Positions 1 to 7,068 of a stretch of 12,404 nt of DNA are shown piece by piece (within the stretch, counting starts at the first letter, position 1; each line of letters opens with the position of its first letter). The notes beneath the pieces are model-generated. The model did no database searches. It saw nothing but the letters and a program-made list of their open reading frames with translations, and had not been told where the DNA came from. A program made the translations under genes and the position numbers. Source of the stretch: CAZMRW01 sp964568805 (GTDB taxonomy: Bacteria; Pseudomonadota; Gammaproteobacteria; Methylococcales; Methylomonadaceae); the NCBI GenBank assembly GCA_964568805.1, contig CAZMRW010000107.1:1-12404 (forward strand), in the 5' to 3' direction.

Positions 1-85
1 ATTGCGAAAAACCTTGTCAAGCTTTATTTTTCAATCTCGCTGAATAATTACTAAATAACTTACCTGAATTTGATTGAACCCATTG

Positions 86-130
86 GCAGGAGCGATTTTA
101 ATCGCCCAAGGCGAATGAATTCGCCCCTAC
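86..130. repeat. REP-like paired hairpins (BIME-like)
   Basis: Two short palindromes lie in tandem. The first is GCGATT-TT-AATCGC (92-105). The second is GGCGAAT-GA-ATTCGCC (110-125). The outer ends, GGCAGGAGCGA on the left and the reverse complement of the right end GTAGGGGCGA, are near-identical, so the two hairpins are arranged as inverted copies of one unit. This is the layout of bacterial interspersed mosaic elements. Short repeats with GGGGCGAATTCATTCGCC-type cores are, as I recall, dispersed between genes in many bacteria. Whether this one is multi-copy in this genome cannot be seen from the window. Confidence 0.6.
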
Positions 131-260
131 ATTCTTCTCATTCATAAAACGAGAAGTTATCTTTGACCACATCCTTAGTCCGACACACTGTACTTAACAA
201 ATTTCTTTTTTGCCCGTGTCGGGTTTACTGCGGATGTGTTGCTTTTAGCTGTGTTTACCG

Positions 261-280
261 AAAAACAGCCAACTTTTGGC
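261..280 (-). terminator. Probable Rho-independent terminator of feoABC
   Basis: On the minus strand the sequence reads GCCAA-AAG-TTGGC followed by TGTTTTT. That is a five-pair stem with a three-base loop and a T-run, and it begins 10 bases after the feoC stop codon. Position and structure both fit transcription termination of the feo operon. The stem is short, so efficiency is uncertain. Confidence 0.65.
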
Positions 281-290
281 AGCCTCTGCC

Positions 291-518
291 TTATGACTTA
301 TCCACCCACTCATATAGCTCTATCGATGCAGGGTCGCATTTGCAGCAGCTGCCGCCGCAGGCGGTGCCCTGGGGCAGTTTGCGCACATTGCCCTTGCTGA
401 TCCACTTGCTTAGCATGCCGCGCAGGGCGTCCGCATCCATGCCGAAATGATTGGCCAGGTCGATCAGCGCGACGCGTCGCTGTTCTTTTAAATAATTGCG
501 CAGATCAGACAAGATCAC
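291..518 (-). CDS. feoC: FeoC, small winged-helix protein of ferrous iron transport
   Basis: This 75-residue protein is the third gene of the Feo operon. FeoC is about 78 residues in E. coli. It has a winged-helix fold and has been proposed to bind an Fe-S cluster and to protect FeoB or regulate the system. Here residues 1-50 (LSDLRNYLKEQRRVALIDLANHF onward) fit the helix-turn-helix part. Residues 54-61 supply four cysteines in the pattern C-x3-C-C-x-C (CGGSCCKC), the expected cluster-ligand loop. The ATG at 518 lies inside the end of feoB (14-base overlap), so translation is probably coupled. A terminator follows 10 bases after the stop. Identification rests on size, cysteines and position; direct DNA-binding activity is not established for the family. 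Confidence 0.88.
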   Translation of the reverse strand: MILSDLRNYLKEQRRVALIDLANHFGMDADALRGMLSKWISKGNVRKLPQGTACGGSCCKCDPASIELYEWVDKS

Positions 519-2853
519 CTAGCGACTCCTTATTAGCTTTATGTGCTTTGACGCCGGTTTGTTTTCCGTACAGCCAAAGCCCAAACAATACCAACGAAAA
601 AACCAGGATCAATCCGCTAACCCATGCCAGGGACGTATCAGGGTGCTGGCTGAACGACATGGCCTGATAAAAGATGGTTGCGGTCATGTAAGCCAGGCCG
701 GTCGTCCACAACACAACAAAGAAAGTCCACCCCAGATTGGTTTCGCGGTAAATCGCCGCCGTTGCGGCAACGCAGGGAGCATAGAGCAAAATAAACAACA
801 AATAGGCGAAAGCGCCGGCTTTGCCGTCGAAGCTCTTCTGCATCGCGGCATAGGTTCCGGTATCGACCGATTGCTCGCTGGCGGCCGCCGTTAAATCGTC
901 AACTGAGCCTATATCCAGTCCCAGCGGATCCAGCAGATTATCGGCAACCTTGCCAAGGTTTTCAGGCACGGTCAATGCCGCATTGATTAAAGCTTCTTTC
1001 AGATTAAAAGGCGGTTCATCGGTTGCTGCGCTGCCGGATGCGCCAAGCTGGCTATACAAGGCGTTAAGCGTTCCGACGACGGCTTCCTTGGCCAATACGC
1101 CGGTAAAAATGCCGACGGTTGCCGGCCAATTGTCTTTTTCAATACCCATCGGTTCAAACGCCGGGGTCAGGCCGCGGCCTATTTCGCTCAATACCGATTT
1201 GTTGCTGTTCTCCTGACCGAAACTGCCGTCCGTGCCCAGGGCGTTGAGAAAATTCAGCACCAGCACCATCGGCACGATCACCTTGCCGGCATTGAATAAA
1301 AACGATTTAAGCCTATCCCAGGTACGAATAAAAACGCCGCGCACTGTCGGCATGTGATATGCGGGCAGTTCCATAATGAACGGCGCCGACTCGCCTTTAA
1401 ACAGCGTATGGCGCATGATCAAGCCGGTCAGCACAGCCACGGCGATGCCCAACAGATATAAACCGAACACCAGGTTTTGGCCGTTGACCGGAAAAAACGC
1501 AGCGGCAAACAGCGCATAAACCGGCAATCTGGCGCCGCAGGACATGAACGGATTCATCAGATTGGTCAGTATCCGGTCGCGCTGGTTTTCCAGCGTCCGC
1601 GTCGCCATGATTGCCGGCACGTTACAGCCGAAACCGACGATCATCGGTACGAACGATTTGCCGGGCAAACCGATCATCCGCATAAACCGGTCCATCACGA
1701 AAGCGGCTCTGGACATGTAACCCGAATCTTCCAGCGCCGATAAAAACATGAACAGGAAACCGACAATCGGAATGAAAGTAGCGACCACCTGTATGCCGCC
1801 GCCAATTCCCTTGGTAATCAGAACAGTCAACCAGTCCGGCCAGTTGAACTGATTTAAGGCAACACCCAGGCCATCGACCAGCAAGGCGCCAACGCTTTGA
1901 TCGAAAAAATCGATAAAAGCGCTGCCGATATTGATGGTAAACATGAACATGGCGTACATCACCAATAGAAATACCGGGATGCCCAGAAAGCGGTTAAGAA
2001 CGATGTTGTCGATTTTCTCGGTGGTATGGCGGCCGATTTCATTGAGTTTGCAGACAGCGCCCCTGGCCATTTCATTGACGAATCCGTAACGGGCGTCGGC
2101 AGCCAGAATATCGATTTCATCATCGGTTTCCGTTTCCACTCTTTGTTGCAGCGCGGTCACGGCGCCTGCAATATCACTTCCGGCAATACGTTTGGCCAGC
2201 GTATCGTCTTCGAGCAAGCGTATCGACAACCAGCGCAGATCGCAGCCATTCCGGCTCGCGGCATCCTGCAACAATGGCGACAAGTCATTGATCGCCTGTT
2301 CCAACTCATCTGAATAGCCGATAGTGACCGATGGGACCGGTTTCGAAAGTGCGGCTTTATTGATTACCGCTTTTAACTCATCGATACCCTGTTTGGCGGA
2401 CGCGACGACGGGAACTACCGGACACCCTAGAAGCTCGGCTAGATAGGCGATATCGATCTTGATGCCGCGCTGTTTGACGGCATCCATCATATTGAGCACC
2501 AAAATCATCGGCACCCGCATTTCGATCAGTTGCGACGTTAAATAAAGATGGCGTTCGATATTGGAGGCATCAATGATATTGATGATCAGGTCGGCTTCCT
2601 TGGCGGCGACAAAATCGCGGGCGACCTTCTCATCCAGAGATACCTGGTCGTCGGCGGCCTCCAGGGAATAGGTGCCGGGCAAATCGACTAATTCGATGGT
2701 TTTATGGTCGTACGAATACTCGCCGGTTTTCTTTTCTACCGTTACACCCGGCCAGTTACCGACATGCTGTCTGGCACCCGTCAGTGCATTAAACAGCGTG
2801 GTCTTGCCGCAATTGGGATTGCCGACCACGCCAACGGTAAAATCGACGGTCAT
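505..2853 (-). CDS. feoB: FeoB, Fe(II) transporter with N-terminal GTPase domain
   Basis: This 782-residue inner-membrane protein is the Fe(II) permease of the Feo system and matches the length of E. coli FeoB (773). The cytoplasmic G domain shows G1 GNPNCGKT (11-18), G3 DLPG (57-60) and G4 NMMD (121-124), with a G5-like SAK segment near 152. A helical region follows to about residue 280, then multiple hydrophobic segments from about 285 to 770. Two Gate-type motifs are visible, GFGCNVPA with Cys410 and YAPCVAAT with Cys694; these conserved cysteines are thought to line the iron path. The ATG at 2853 overlaps the feoA stop by one base (TAATG), and the 3' end overlaps feoC. No truncation or missing G-motif was found. 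Confidence 0.97.
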   Translation of the reverse strand: MTVDFTVGVVGNPNCGKTTLFNALTGARQHVGNWPGVTVEKKTGEYSYDHKTIELVDLPGTYSLEAADDQVSLDEKVARDFVAAKEADLIINIIDASNIERHLYLTSQLIEMRVPMILVLNMMDAVKQRGIKIDIAYLAELLGCPVVPVVASAKQGIDELKAVINKAALSKPVPSVTIGYSDELEQAINDLSPLLQDAASRNGCDLRWLSIRLLEDDTLAKRIAGSDIAGAVTALQQRVETETDDEIDILAADARYGFVNEMARGAVCKLNEIGRHTTEKIDNIVLNRFLGIPVFLLVMYAMFMFTINIGSAFIDFFDQSVGALLVDGLGVALNQFNWPDWLTVLITKGIGGGIQVVATFIPIVGFLFMFLSALEDSGYMSRAAFVMDRFMRMIGLPGKSFVPMIVGFGCNVPAIMATRTLENQRDRILTNLMNPFMSCGARLPVYALFAAAFFPVNGQNLVFGLYLLGIAVAVLTGLIMRHTLFKGESAPFIMELPAYHMPTVRGVFIRTWDRLKSFLFNAGKVIVPMVLVLNFLNALGTDGSFGQENSNKSVLSEIGRGLTPAFEPMGIEKDNWPATVGIFTGVLAKEAVVGTLNALYSQLGASGSAATDEPPFNLKEALINAALTVPENLGKVADNLLDPLGLDIGSVDDLTAAASEQSVDTGTYAAMQKSFDGKAGAFAYLLFILLYAPCVAATAAIYRETNLGWTFFVVLWTTGLAYMTATIFYQAMSFSQHPDTSLAWVSGLILVFSLVLFGLWLYGKQTGVKAHKANKESLGDLV

Positions 2854-3086
2854 TAAAGCTTCTCGATATGCAATACGGCGGCTTCGTCTTTTCGCAAGGT
2901 TAAGGAGAAACCGCGCAACTTGATTTCAACCGGATCGCCCATCGGCGCAAAGCGGGTCACGCTAAACTCTGTGCCGGGAGTCAACCCCATGGCCAATAGG
3001 CGTTTACGATAGGCTTTGCCGGATTTATCAAAGCCGACAATCTTTCCCCAGTCACCCACAGCTAGATTTTTTAAGTTTATTAACAT
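2853..3086 (-). CDS. feoA: FeoA, SH3-like accessory protein of ferrous iron transport
   Basis: This 77-residue protein is the first gene of the operon. FeoA proteins are small cytoplasmic SH3-like beta-barrels of about 75-85 residues that are needed for efficient FeoB function. The family's hallmarks are present: an N-terminal L-x-x-L-x-x-G-x-x-G-K-I-V-G-F stretch, then RKRLLAMGLTPGTEF at about 27-41, and a final beta segment ending in a hydrophobic core (FSLTLRKDEAAVLHIE). The start ATG at 3086 has a GAGG Shine-Dalgarno (complement at 3095-3098) with 8-base spacing. Upstream lie an extended -10 element and a Fur-box match, so the operon is probably iron-repressed. The stop overlaps the feoB start. 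Confidence 0.94.
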   Translation of the reverse strand: MLINLKNLAVGDWGKIVGFDKSGKAYRKRLLAMGLTPGTEFSVTRFAPMGDPVEIKLRGFSLTLRKDEAAVLHIEKL

Positions 3087-3141
3087 AAATTCAACCTCTT
3101 TATGTAAGCGTCTTTGTAACTAATAAAGATTAACAAGTAAT

Positions 3142-3156
3142 CAATAATCATTCTCA
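3142..3156 (-). promoter_or_regulatory. Probable Fur box of feoABC
   Basis: The minus strand reads TGAGAAT-G-ATTATTG, against the Fur 7-1-7 consensus TGATAAT-N-ATTATCA, which is 11 of 14 arm positions. It lies about 56-70 bases before the feoA start and just downstream of a good -10 element, where Fe-Fur would block transcription. Fur control of feo is well established in gammaproteobacteria. The match is good but not perfect. Confidence 0.75.
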
Positions 3157-3165
3157 TTAAGAACA

Positions 3166-3174
3166 ACTATAGCA
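3166..3174 (-). promoter_or_regulatory. Extended -10 promoter element of feoABC
   Basis: The minus strand reads TGC-TATAGT, an extended -10 (TGn followed by a five-of-six match to TATAAT). No convincing -35 is visible at 16-18 bases, which extended -10 promoters can tolerate. Transcription would start near 3159, giving a leader of about 70 bases and placing the Fur box at roughly +3 to +17. Confidence 0.5.
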
Positions 3175-3201
3175 CATAACTGGCTTTAATAAAATAACCA
3201 C

Positions 3202-3216
3202 ACTAATAATATTAGT
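3202..3216. promoter_or_regulatory. Perfect 15-base palindrome upstream of feoA
   Basis: ACTAATA-A-TATTAGT is a perfect 7-1-7 inverted repeat in the feo/fbp intergenic region. It is centred about 50 bases upstream of the inferred feoA transcription start. It does not match the FNR (TTGAT-N4-ATCAA), CRP or Fur consensus. It could be an operator for another regulator or chance in AT-rich DNA. Confidence 0.3.
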
Positions 3217-3502
3217 TGGCCTGATTAAAATGGCATCCTTTTCCTATTCATTTGGGTAACTGTGGCAACACCATTTTTCGACAAACATAGATTGCGATCA
3301 GGGAACCGATAAGGAATTTTCCATATTTTTTAAACCTGATCCCCTCTCTTCGCTGTTTCTGATGCGTTTGTCCGCTTAGCTACATTTGTTACATGGATAT
3401 GGTGTTTGTCGTTTTGCGGAATACTCTGTTTCTCCAATATGCTAACCTGCATTAAATGTCGGTTTTTATACCGAACGATATCGAGCCAGTGACCCGGACC
3501 GC
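3217..3502. other. Intergenic stretch with no gene seen
   Basis: This is the middle of the divergent region between feoA and fbp. I see no Shine-Dalgarno-preceded reading frame and no strong hairpin. A minus-strand open frame at 3330-3614 has low-complexity, non-protein-like composition and overlaps the candidate fbp promoter, so it is not called. Confidence 0.55.
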
Positions 3503-3529
3503 TTGTTAAAGTCGTTATCGGGTTATAAT
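3503..3529 (+). promoter_or_regulatory. Candidate sigma-70-type promoter of fbp
   Basis: A perfect TATAAT lies at 3524-3529. TTGTTA at 3503-3508 (four of six matches to TTGACA) precedes it with a 15-base spacer, shorter than the usual 17. Transcription would start near 3536 and leave an untranslated leader of about 170 bases before fbp. A TTGACG at about 3560 has no good -10 partner. Confidence 0.45.
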
Positions 3530-3704
3530 GAAATATTAGCAGCCAGTTTCTGTAAAATTGTTGACGATTGCGCCGAAACGGTAATCCACACAAACTTTGC
3601 CCATTCCACTCCATTAATAATTAAGCATAAATCAGACCAATATTTAATGATAATGTTGCAAGTTATCGGGCATGACACCATTTAAAACGGAGAGAGTTCA
3701 ACCA

Positions 3705-4709
3705 ATGGCCAATAAAGTTACCATGACCCAGTTCCTGATCGAGCAGCAACGCCATTTGCCAGGAACGTCGGGAACCTTCACCCTCTTGCTCAACAATATT
3801 GTCACCGCCTGCAAGCAGATATCCCACAAGGTTAACCGTGGCAATCTGATCGGCGTTTTAGGCAGTGCCGAAACCGAAAACGTGCAGGGCGAAGTCCAAA
3901 AAAAACTGGATATCATCACCAATGACATTATGGTAGATGCCTTAAACTGGACAGGGCAACTGGCCGGCATGGCATCGGAAGAAGTCGACGATCCTATCCA
4001 GATTCCCAAACACTATCCGAAAGGCAAATATCTGGTTTTGTTCGATCCGCTGGACGGCTCATCCAACATCGATATCAACCTGACCGTGGGTACGATATTC
4101 TCGATCCTGCGTTGCCGTGAAGGTGTCGATCCGGAACCTGAGGATTTCCTGCGCAAAGGCAGCGAACAGGTGTGCGCCGGTTTTGTGCTCTATGGCCCAT
4201 CCACGATGATGGTGCTGACGACCGGGCATGGCGTCAACGGCTTTACCCTGGATCAGGATATCGGCGAATTTATCCTGACCCATCCCAACATGACCATCCC
4301 CGCCGAAACTAGCGAATTCGCCATCAATATGTCCAATCAGCGTTTCTGGGAACCGCCGGTCAAACGTTATATCGACGAATGCGTTCAGGGCGAGGACGGC
4401 CCCCGGCAAAAAAACTTCAATATGCGCTGGATTGCATCGCTGGTGGCCGAAGTCTACCGTATCCTCACGCGCGGAGGCGTTTTCCTGTATCCCTACGACA
4501 CCCGCGACCCTAAAAAACCCTGCAAACTGCGCCTGATGTACGAAGCCAATCCCGTGGCCTTTATCGTCGAACAGGCCGGCGGCGCCTGCTCAACCGGTCG
4601 CGAACGCATGCTTGATCTTAAACCTCAAGCCTTGCATCAGCGGGTGCCGGTGATTCTGGGATCTAAAAACGAGGTTGAGCGGATTGTAAAGTATCATTTG
4701 GAAGATTAA
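3705..4709 (+). CDS. fbp: Class I fructose-1,6-bisphosphatase
   Basis: This cytosolic enzyme hydrolyses fructose-1,6-bisphosphate to fructose-6-phosphate plus phosphate, the committed step of gluconeogenesis and a step in sugar-phosphate cycles. At 334 residues it matches class I FBPases (about 330-340). Metal-site motif FDPLDGSSNIDINLTVGTIFSI is present, with Asp114 and Asp117. The family signature KLRLMYEANP lies at 274-283 with the catalytic-site metal ligand Glu280. Segments MRWIASLVAEVYR and GGVFLYP form the C-terminal substrate region. The frame is open to an ATG at 3672, but the ATG at 3705 is preferred: GGAGAG at 3689-3694 precedes it and the length then matches the family. No partner gene shares its strand, so it is probably monocistronic. 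No clear terminator was found after the stop. Confidence 0.96.
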   Translation: MANKVTMTQFLIEQQRHLPGTSGTFTLLLNNIVTACKQISHKVNRGNLIGVLGSAETENVQGEVQKKLDIITNDIMVDALNWTGQLAGMASEEVDDPIQIPKHYPKGKYLVLFDPLDGSSNIDINLTVGTIFSILRCREGVDPEPEDFLRKGSEQVCAGFVLYGPSTMMVLTTGHGVNGFTLDQDIGEFILTHPNMTIPAETSEFAINMSNQRFWEPPVKRYIDECVQGEDGPRQKNFNMRWIASLVAEVYRILTRGGVFLYPYDTRDPKKPCKLRLMYEANPVAFIVEQAGGACSTGRERMLDLKPQALHQRVPVILGSKNEVERIVKYHLED

Positions 4710-4803
4710 TGCTGCTGTTTATCCGGTAGACTGGAAACTCTCTACTTGTGGTGTTGTTATTATTTTGTGTGTTGGCCGGGGCCGTGTTGCCTTATTTCGT
4801 GCT

Positions 4804-4835
4804 AAAAATCAGGTGATTCAATCTTTATTTGAACC
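4804..4835 (-). terminator. Possible terminator of the hydrolase-DUF2459 operon
   Basis: On the minus strand GGTTCAA pairs with TTGAA-TC-ACC around a seven-base loop, giving eight pairs with a two-base bulge. TGATTTTT follows. It begins 9 bases after the DUF2459 stop. The stem is AT-rich and bulged, so the call is tentative. Confidence 0.4.
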
Positions 4836-4844
4836 AGACGCTTA

Positions 4845-5486
4845 TTATTGAGCGGCGAACGGGCGAGCCTTCGCCATCAACTGATCCGCTGTGATCGGAC
4901 GGAACATTCCCATAGGATAACCTGCCGCTTCCAGAGCGCTCGCCACCCAGCCATTGCAGGTGTTGTAAATGTGAAATTTTCCTCGAGCAGGATAAAATAG
5001 GCTGTCGCGTCCGTATCCTGGCCCGACGGGTTTGGCTTTTTTCTCTCCGTGCCTGGCAAAGCTTTGGTGGATATAATCCACAAGCCGAGCGAAACCGCGC
5101 GGCGCAAGCTCAAGACGGATGATTTCGTAGCCGGCAAACCGTTCGGCAACGGCGCCTTTGACACCGACCACATGCAGCACGCTGGCAGTGGACCAGAGGG
5201 CGGCTTTTAAGGTCAGCCAGAGACCGGGATCATCCGCCTGGTAATAATCCCGGTCGCCCCAGCCTAGTTCCAGATAGTCTGCACCGTGAAAATCCCCGCT
5301 TTCCGGCAAAAGTCCCAAAGGGATGTCTGCCCGCCTGACGGTCAGGCCGGCGTGCTTGCCATGGTTGATCACATAGATCGAGGCAAAAGGCTCATCCCCG
5401 GCGGATAAAGGAGGGGCCTTCGTGGGTCCCGTACAGGCGGAGCACAGCAACAGCAAGCAAATCAGAAGCGCCACGAATGGGTTCAT
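4845..5486 (-). CDS. DUF2459 (TIGR02117-type) predicted lipoprotein
   Basis: The 213 residues match the DUF2459 family pattern as I know it: IYVINHGKHAGL (38-48, His42 and His45), YLELGWGDRDYYQ (71-83), ALWSTASVLHVVG (96-108), GPGYGRDSLFYPARGKFHIYNTCNGW (155-180, Cys177). The function of the family is unknown; some members lie near urease genes. The N-terminus is a hydrophobic segment ending LLLLCSAC, so Cys18 is a plausible lipidation site, although Cys rather than Leu at -3 is atypical for a lipobox. The conserved His and Cys would be compatible with a thiol-hydrolase-like site, but that is inference. Its ATG overlaps the stop of the upstream hydrolase gene (ATGA), so the two are co-translated. 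Confidence 0.8.
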   Translation of the reverse strand: MNPFVALLICLLLLCSACTGPTKAPPLSAGDEPFASIYVINHGKHAGLTVRRADIPLGLLPESGDFHGADYLELGWGDRDYYQADDPGLWLTLKAALWSTASVLHVVGVKGAVAERFAGYEIIRLELAPRGFARLVDYIHQSFARHGEKKAKPVGPGYGRDSLFYPARGKFHIYNTCNGWVASALEAAGYPMGMFRPITADQLMAKARPFAAQ

Positions 5487-6403
5487 CGCACCAGAAAATC
5501 CGCGACAGACTGAAAGCGCCGCCGGCGGATCGCCGGATCGGAGTCCATCAGCGGGTGGTCAAACTCGGGAGACATCAACACCCGGCCGTCCCGTCGTTCC
5601 AGGATGTAAGCCATCTCCTCGATTTCAACCTGCGGCACTACCCGATCGCGCAAGCCAATAATGAGCATGACCTTAGCGCCGTCATGCGGGAGGTTGTTGA
5701 CCGGATCGTAGTCTTCGGGACAGCCCAAATTAGAAATCCGGCTGGGGAGCGAATCCAATACCAGGGCGTCATACTCCCCGCCAGGACCGACGGCATTGGT
5801 CAGGATAATGCCGCCCATGGACATGCCATAGAGATAGCGGCGGTCATAGCCTTGGGTGTTCAGGAGTGCGGCGATCTCCCGATAATCAGACACGATGGCC
5901 TTGAGCCGGCTCTTGCCTTCGGAAAGCCCGTAGCCTCGGTAGTCGAACACGTAGACATCGAGCCCATAATCCACGAAGAACGTCAACCCGCCCATGATCT
6001 GGTCGGCCAGCATGGCATTTCCCTGAGCCACTAGCAAATAACCCTGGGGACGGGCGGCGCGCAGCTTATAGCCGCCCAGTTTGCGGCCGTCACGGGTGAT
6101 AAACGACAGCCGTTCGATGTTTCGTATCGACCGGATGCGGCTTGCATCGGGCGCTCCGGCGGTCTGCCGGAATTGCCAGAACGTCAACGGTTCACGAACG
6201 ATGCCGCAAACACTGTCTTCCAGATCGGATGCCGGTTTATTCGCATGAACCATAGCGCAGGCCTCGATAATAAGAAACATGGTTATGAGCGCAAACCGGC
6301 GAACGGCAAAAAGACCGGTAATAACGATACAGTTTATACCGGGATATAATCGTCGCCCAAATGACCACACGCGCCGTTGAAGCCTGGATGCAGATAGGGA
6401 CAT
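5483..6403 (-). CDS. Alpha/beta hydrolase, probably exported or membrane-anchored
   Basis: This is a serine hydrolase of the alpha/beta fold; the substrate is not predictable. Numbering from the ATG at 6403 (306 residues), the nucleophile elbow GMSMGG places Ser195, Asp253 lies in GLRDRVVP and His283 in EFDHPL, completing the triad. VFDYRGYGLSEG (about 153-164) is the usual segment after strand 4. The oxyanion-hole position reads AQGNA rather than HG. The start is uncertain. The frame is open to a GTG at 6565. An ATG at 6280 would begin in the middle of the hydrophobic stretch, whereas the stretch preceded by arginines (VRRFALITMFLIIEACAMVHA) looks like a signal peptide and needs a start upstream. 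The ATG at 6403 follows GGGAG closely, with poor spacing. The 3' end overlaps the DUF2459 start by four bases, which suggests a shared envelope role. Confidence 0.8.
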   Translation of the reverse strand: MSLSASRLQRRVWSFGRRLYPGINCIVITGLFAVRRFALITMFLIIEACAMVHANKPASDLEDSVCGIVREPLTFWQFRQTAGAPDASRIRSIRNIERLSFITRDGRKLGGYKLRAARPQGYLLVAQGNAMLADQIMGGLTFFVDYGLDVYVFDYRGYGLSEGKSRLKAIVSDYREIAALLNTQGYDRRYLYGMSMGGIILTNAVGPGGEYDALVLDSLPSRISNLGCPEDYDPVNNLPHDGAKVMLIIGLRDRVVPQVEIEEMAYILERRDGRVLMSPEFDHPLMDSDPAIRRRRFQSVADFLVR

Positions 6404-6771
6404 TCTCCCACAAGAAAAATGTGTCGCATGATGATTGCCCAAACCATAAGAACCGGGTCGGACGAGCATAGCTGACAGGCTGCTTTTTTGCATTGCATTT
6501 CGCACTCGGTAATCCGGCTTACGAAGACTCAAAGGATAAGCTAAACCTTTAGTCAAGCCAAACACTATTCACGCTTAGGCTGCCGGTGATTCTTAGATGA
6601 TAATGCTTAAATTCAATCACGTTTTATTAATACGCTTTTTGTAACCCAACTTTCACCTTTCAAAACATCGTGCGCGAAGTATTACGACCTATACCGCGAT
6701 TAGAAATCGTTACCGGCGGGTTTAATCCGTCCGACAGTACAAATAAATCCAATAGTGTGACCCAAAGCACA
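6404..6771. other. Intergenic stretch, no further gene seen
   Basis: This holds the possible N-terminal extension or leader of the hydrolase gene (to 6565) and then about 200 bases up to the DUF3175 stop. The 6404-6565 part is open in the hydrolase frame, but its translation does not look like a conserved protein. I could not identify a convincing promoter or a terminator for DUF3175. A 192-codon plus-strand frame from 6670 is antisense to DUF3175 and is rejected. Confidence 0.5.
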
Positions 6772-7068
6772 TCAGCCTTTTCCGTACAACTCGCGCAATG
6801 CCTGTTTGGCCTGCTCCAGAATCTGCCGCTGCTCCGGGTCCAGAATTTTGCCCGCGCGGTTGATATAGAACACCAGCATCGACATCGCCGACCGAAACGG
6901 CTCGGACTTGCGGCGGGTGCTGGCTTCGGCCGAAGCCCTCAGCGACTCGGCTATTCGCTTCGGGTCTTTCCAGGTAAAGACGCCTTCTTCCAGGCTCAAG
7001 GCATTGCTTTCGCGCGTGACTTTGCCAGACCATTTGTTGACCGGAGGGGAATCGGATTTCTTTGCCAT
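6772..7068 (-). CDS. DUF3175 family protein
   Basis: This small protein of 98 residues has the recognisable DUF3175 pattern: W-S-x-K-V-T (13-18), SNALSLEEGVFTWKDPKRIAESL (21-43), a run of SAEASTRRK (46-54), FRSAMSMLVFYINRAGK (58-74) and a C-terminal helix LDPEQRQILEQAKQALRELYG. The family is short, soluble and of unknown function, with no catalytic motif that I know of. No signal peptide or membrane segment is seen. The ATG at 7068 has GGAG five bases upstream. It lies alone between the hydrolase pair and the divergent oxidase gene. Confidence 0.85.
   Translation of the reverse strand: MAKKSDSPPVNKWSGKVTRESNALSLEEGVFTWKDPKRIAESLRASAEASTRRKSEPFRSAMSMLVFYINRAGKILDPEQRQILEQAKQALRELYGKG

Larger units (their letters stand above)
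1..290. other. Non-coding left flank downstream of feoC
   Basis: I see no convincing gene here. The stretch is AT-rich at the left edge and contains a REP-like hairpin pair (86-130) and a probable terminator (261-280), both listed separately. A six-base inverted repeat, CTTCTC at 134-139 and GAGAAG at 151-156, has an 11-base spacer and no T-run, so it is not called. A plus-strand open frame that starts at 163 runs into the antisense of feoC and has no recognisable protein character. Confidence 0.6.

Noticed and set aside
134..156. CTTCTC/GAGAAG inverted repeat as terminator or operator
   Set aside because: The stem is only six pairs with an 11-base loop, no T-run, and no gene at a sensible distance.
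3330..3614. Minus-strand open frame of 94 codons in the feo/fbp intergenic region
   Set aside because: It overlaps the candidate fbp promoter, has no Shine-Dalgarno before its start, and its translation has no domain-like pattern.
5477..6034. Plus-strand 185-codon frame
   Set aside because: It lies wholly antisense to the alpha/beta hydrolase, whose catalytic triad and family motifs are clear.
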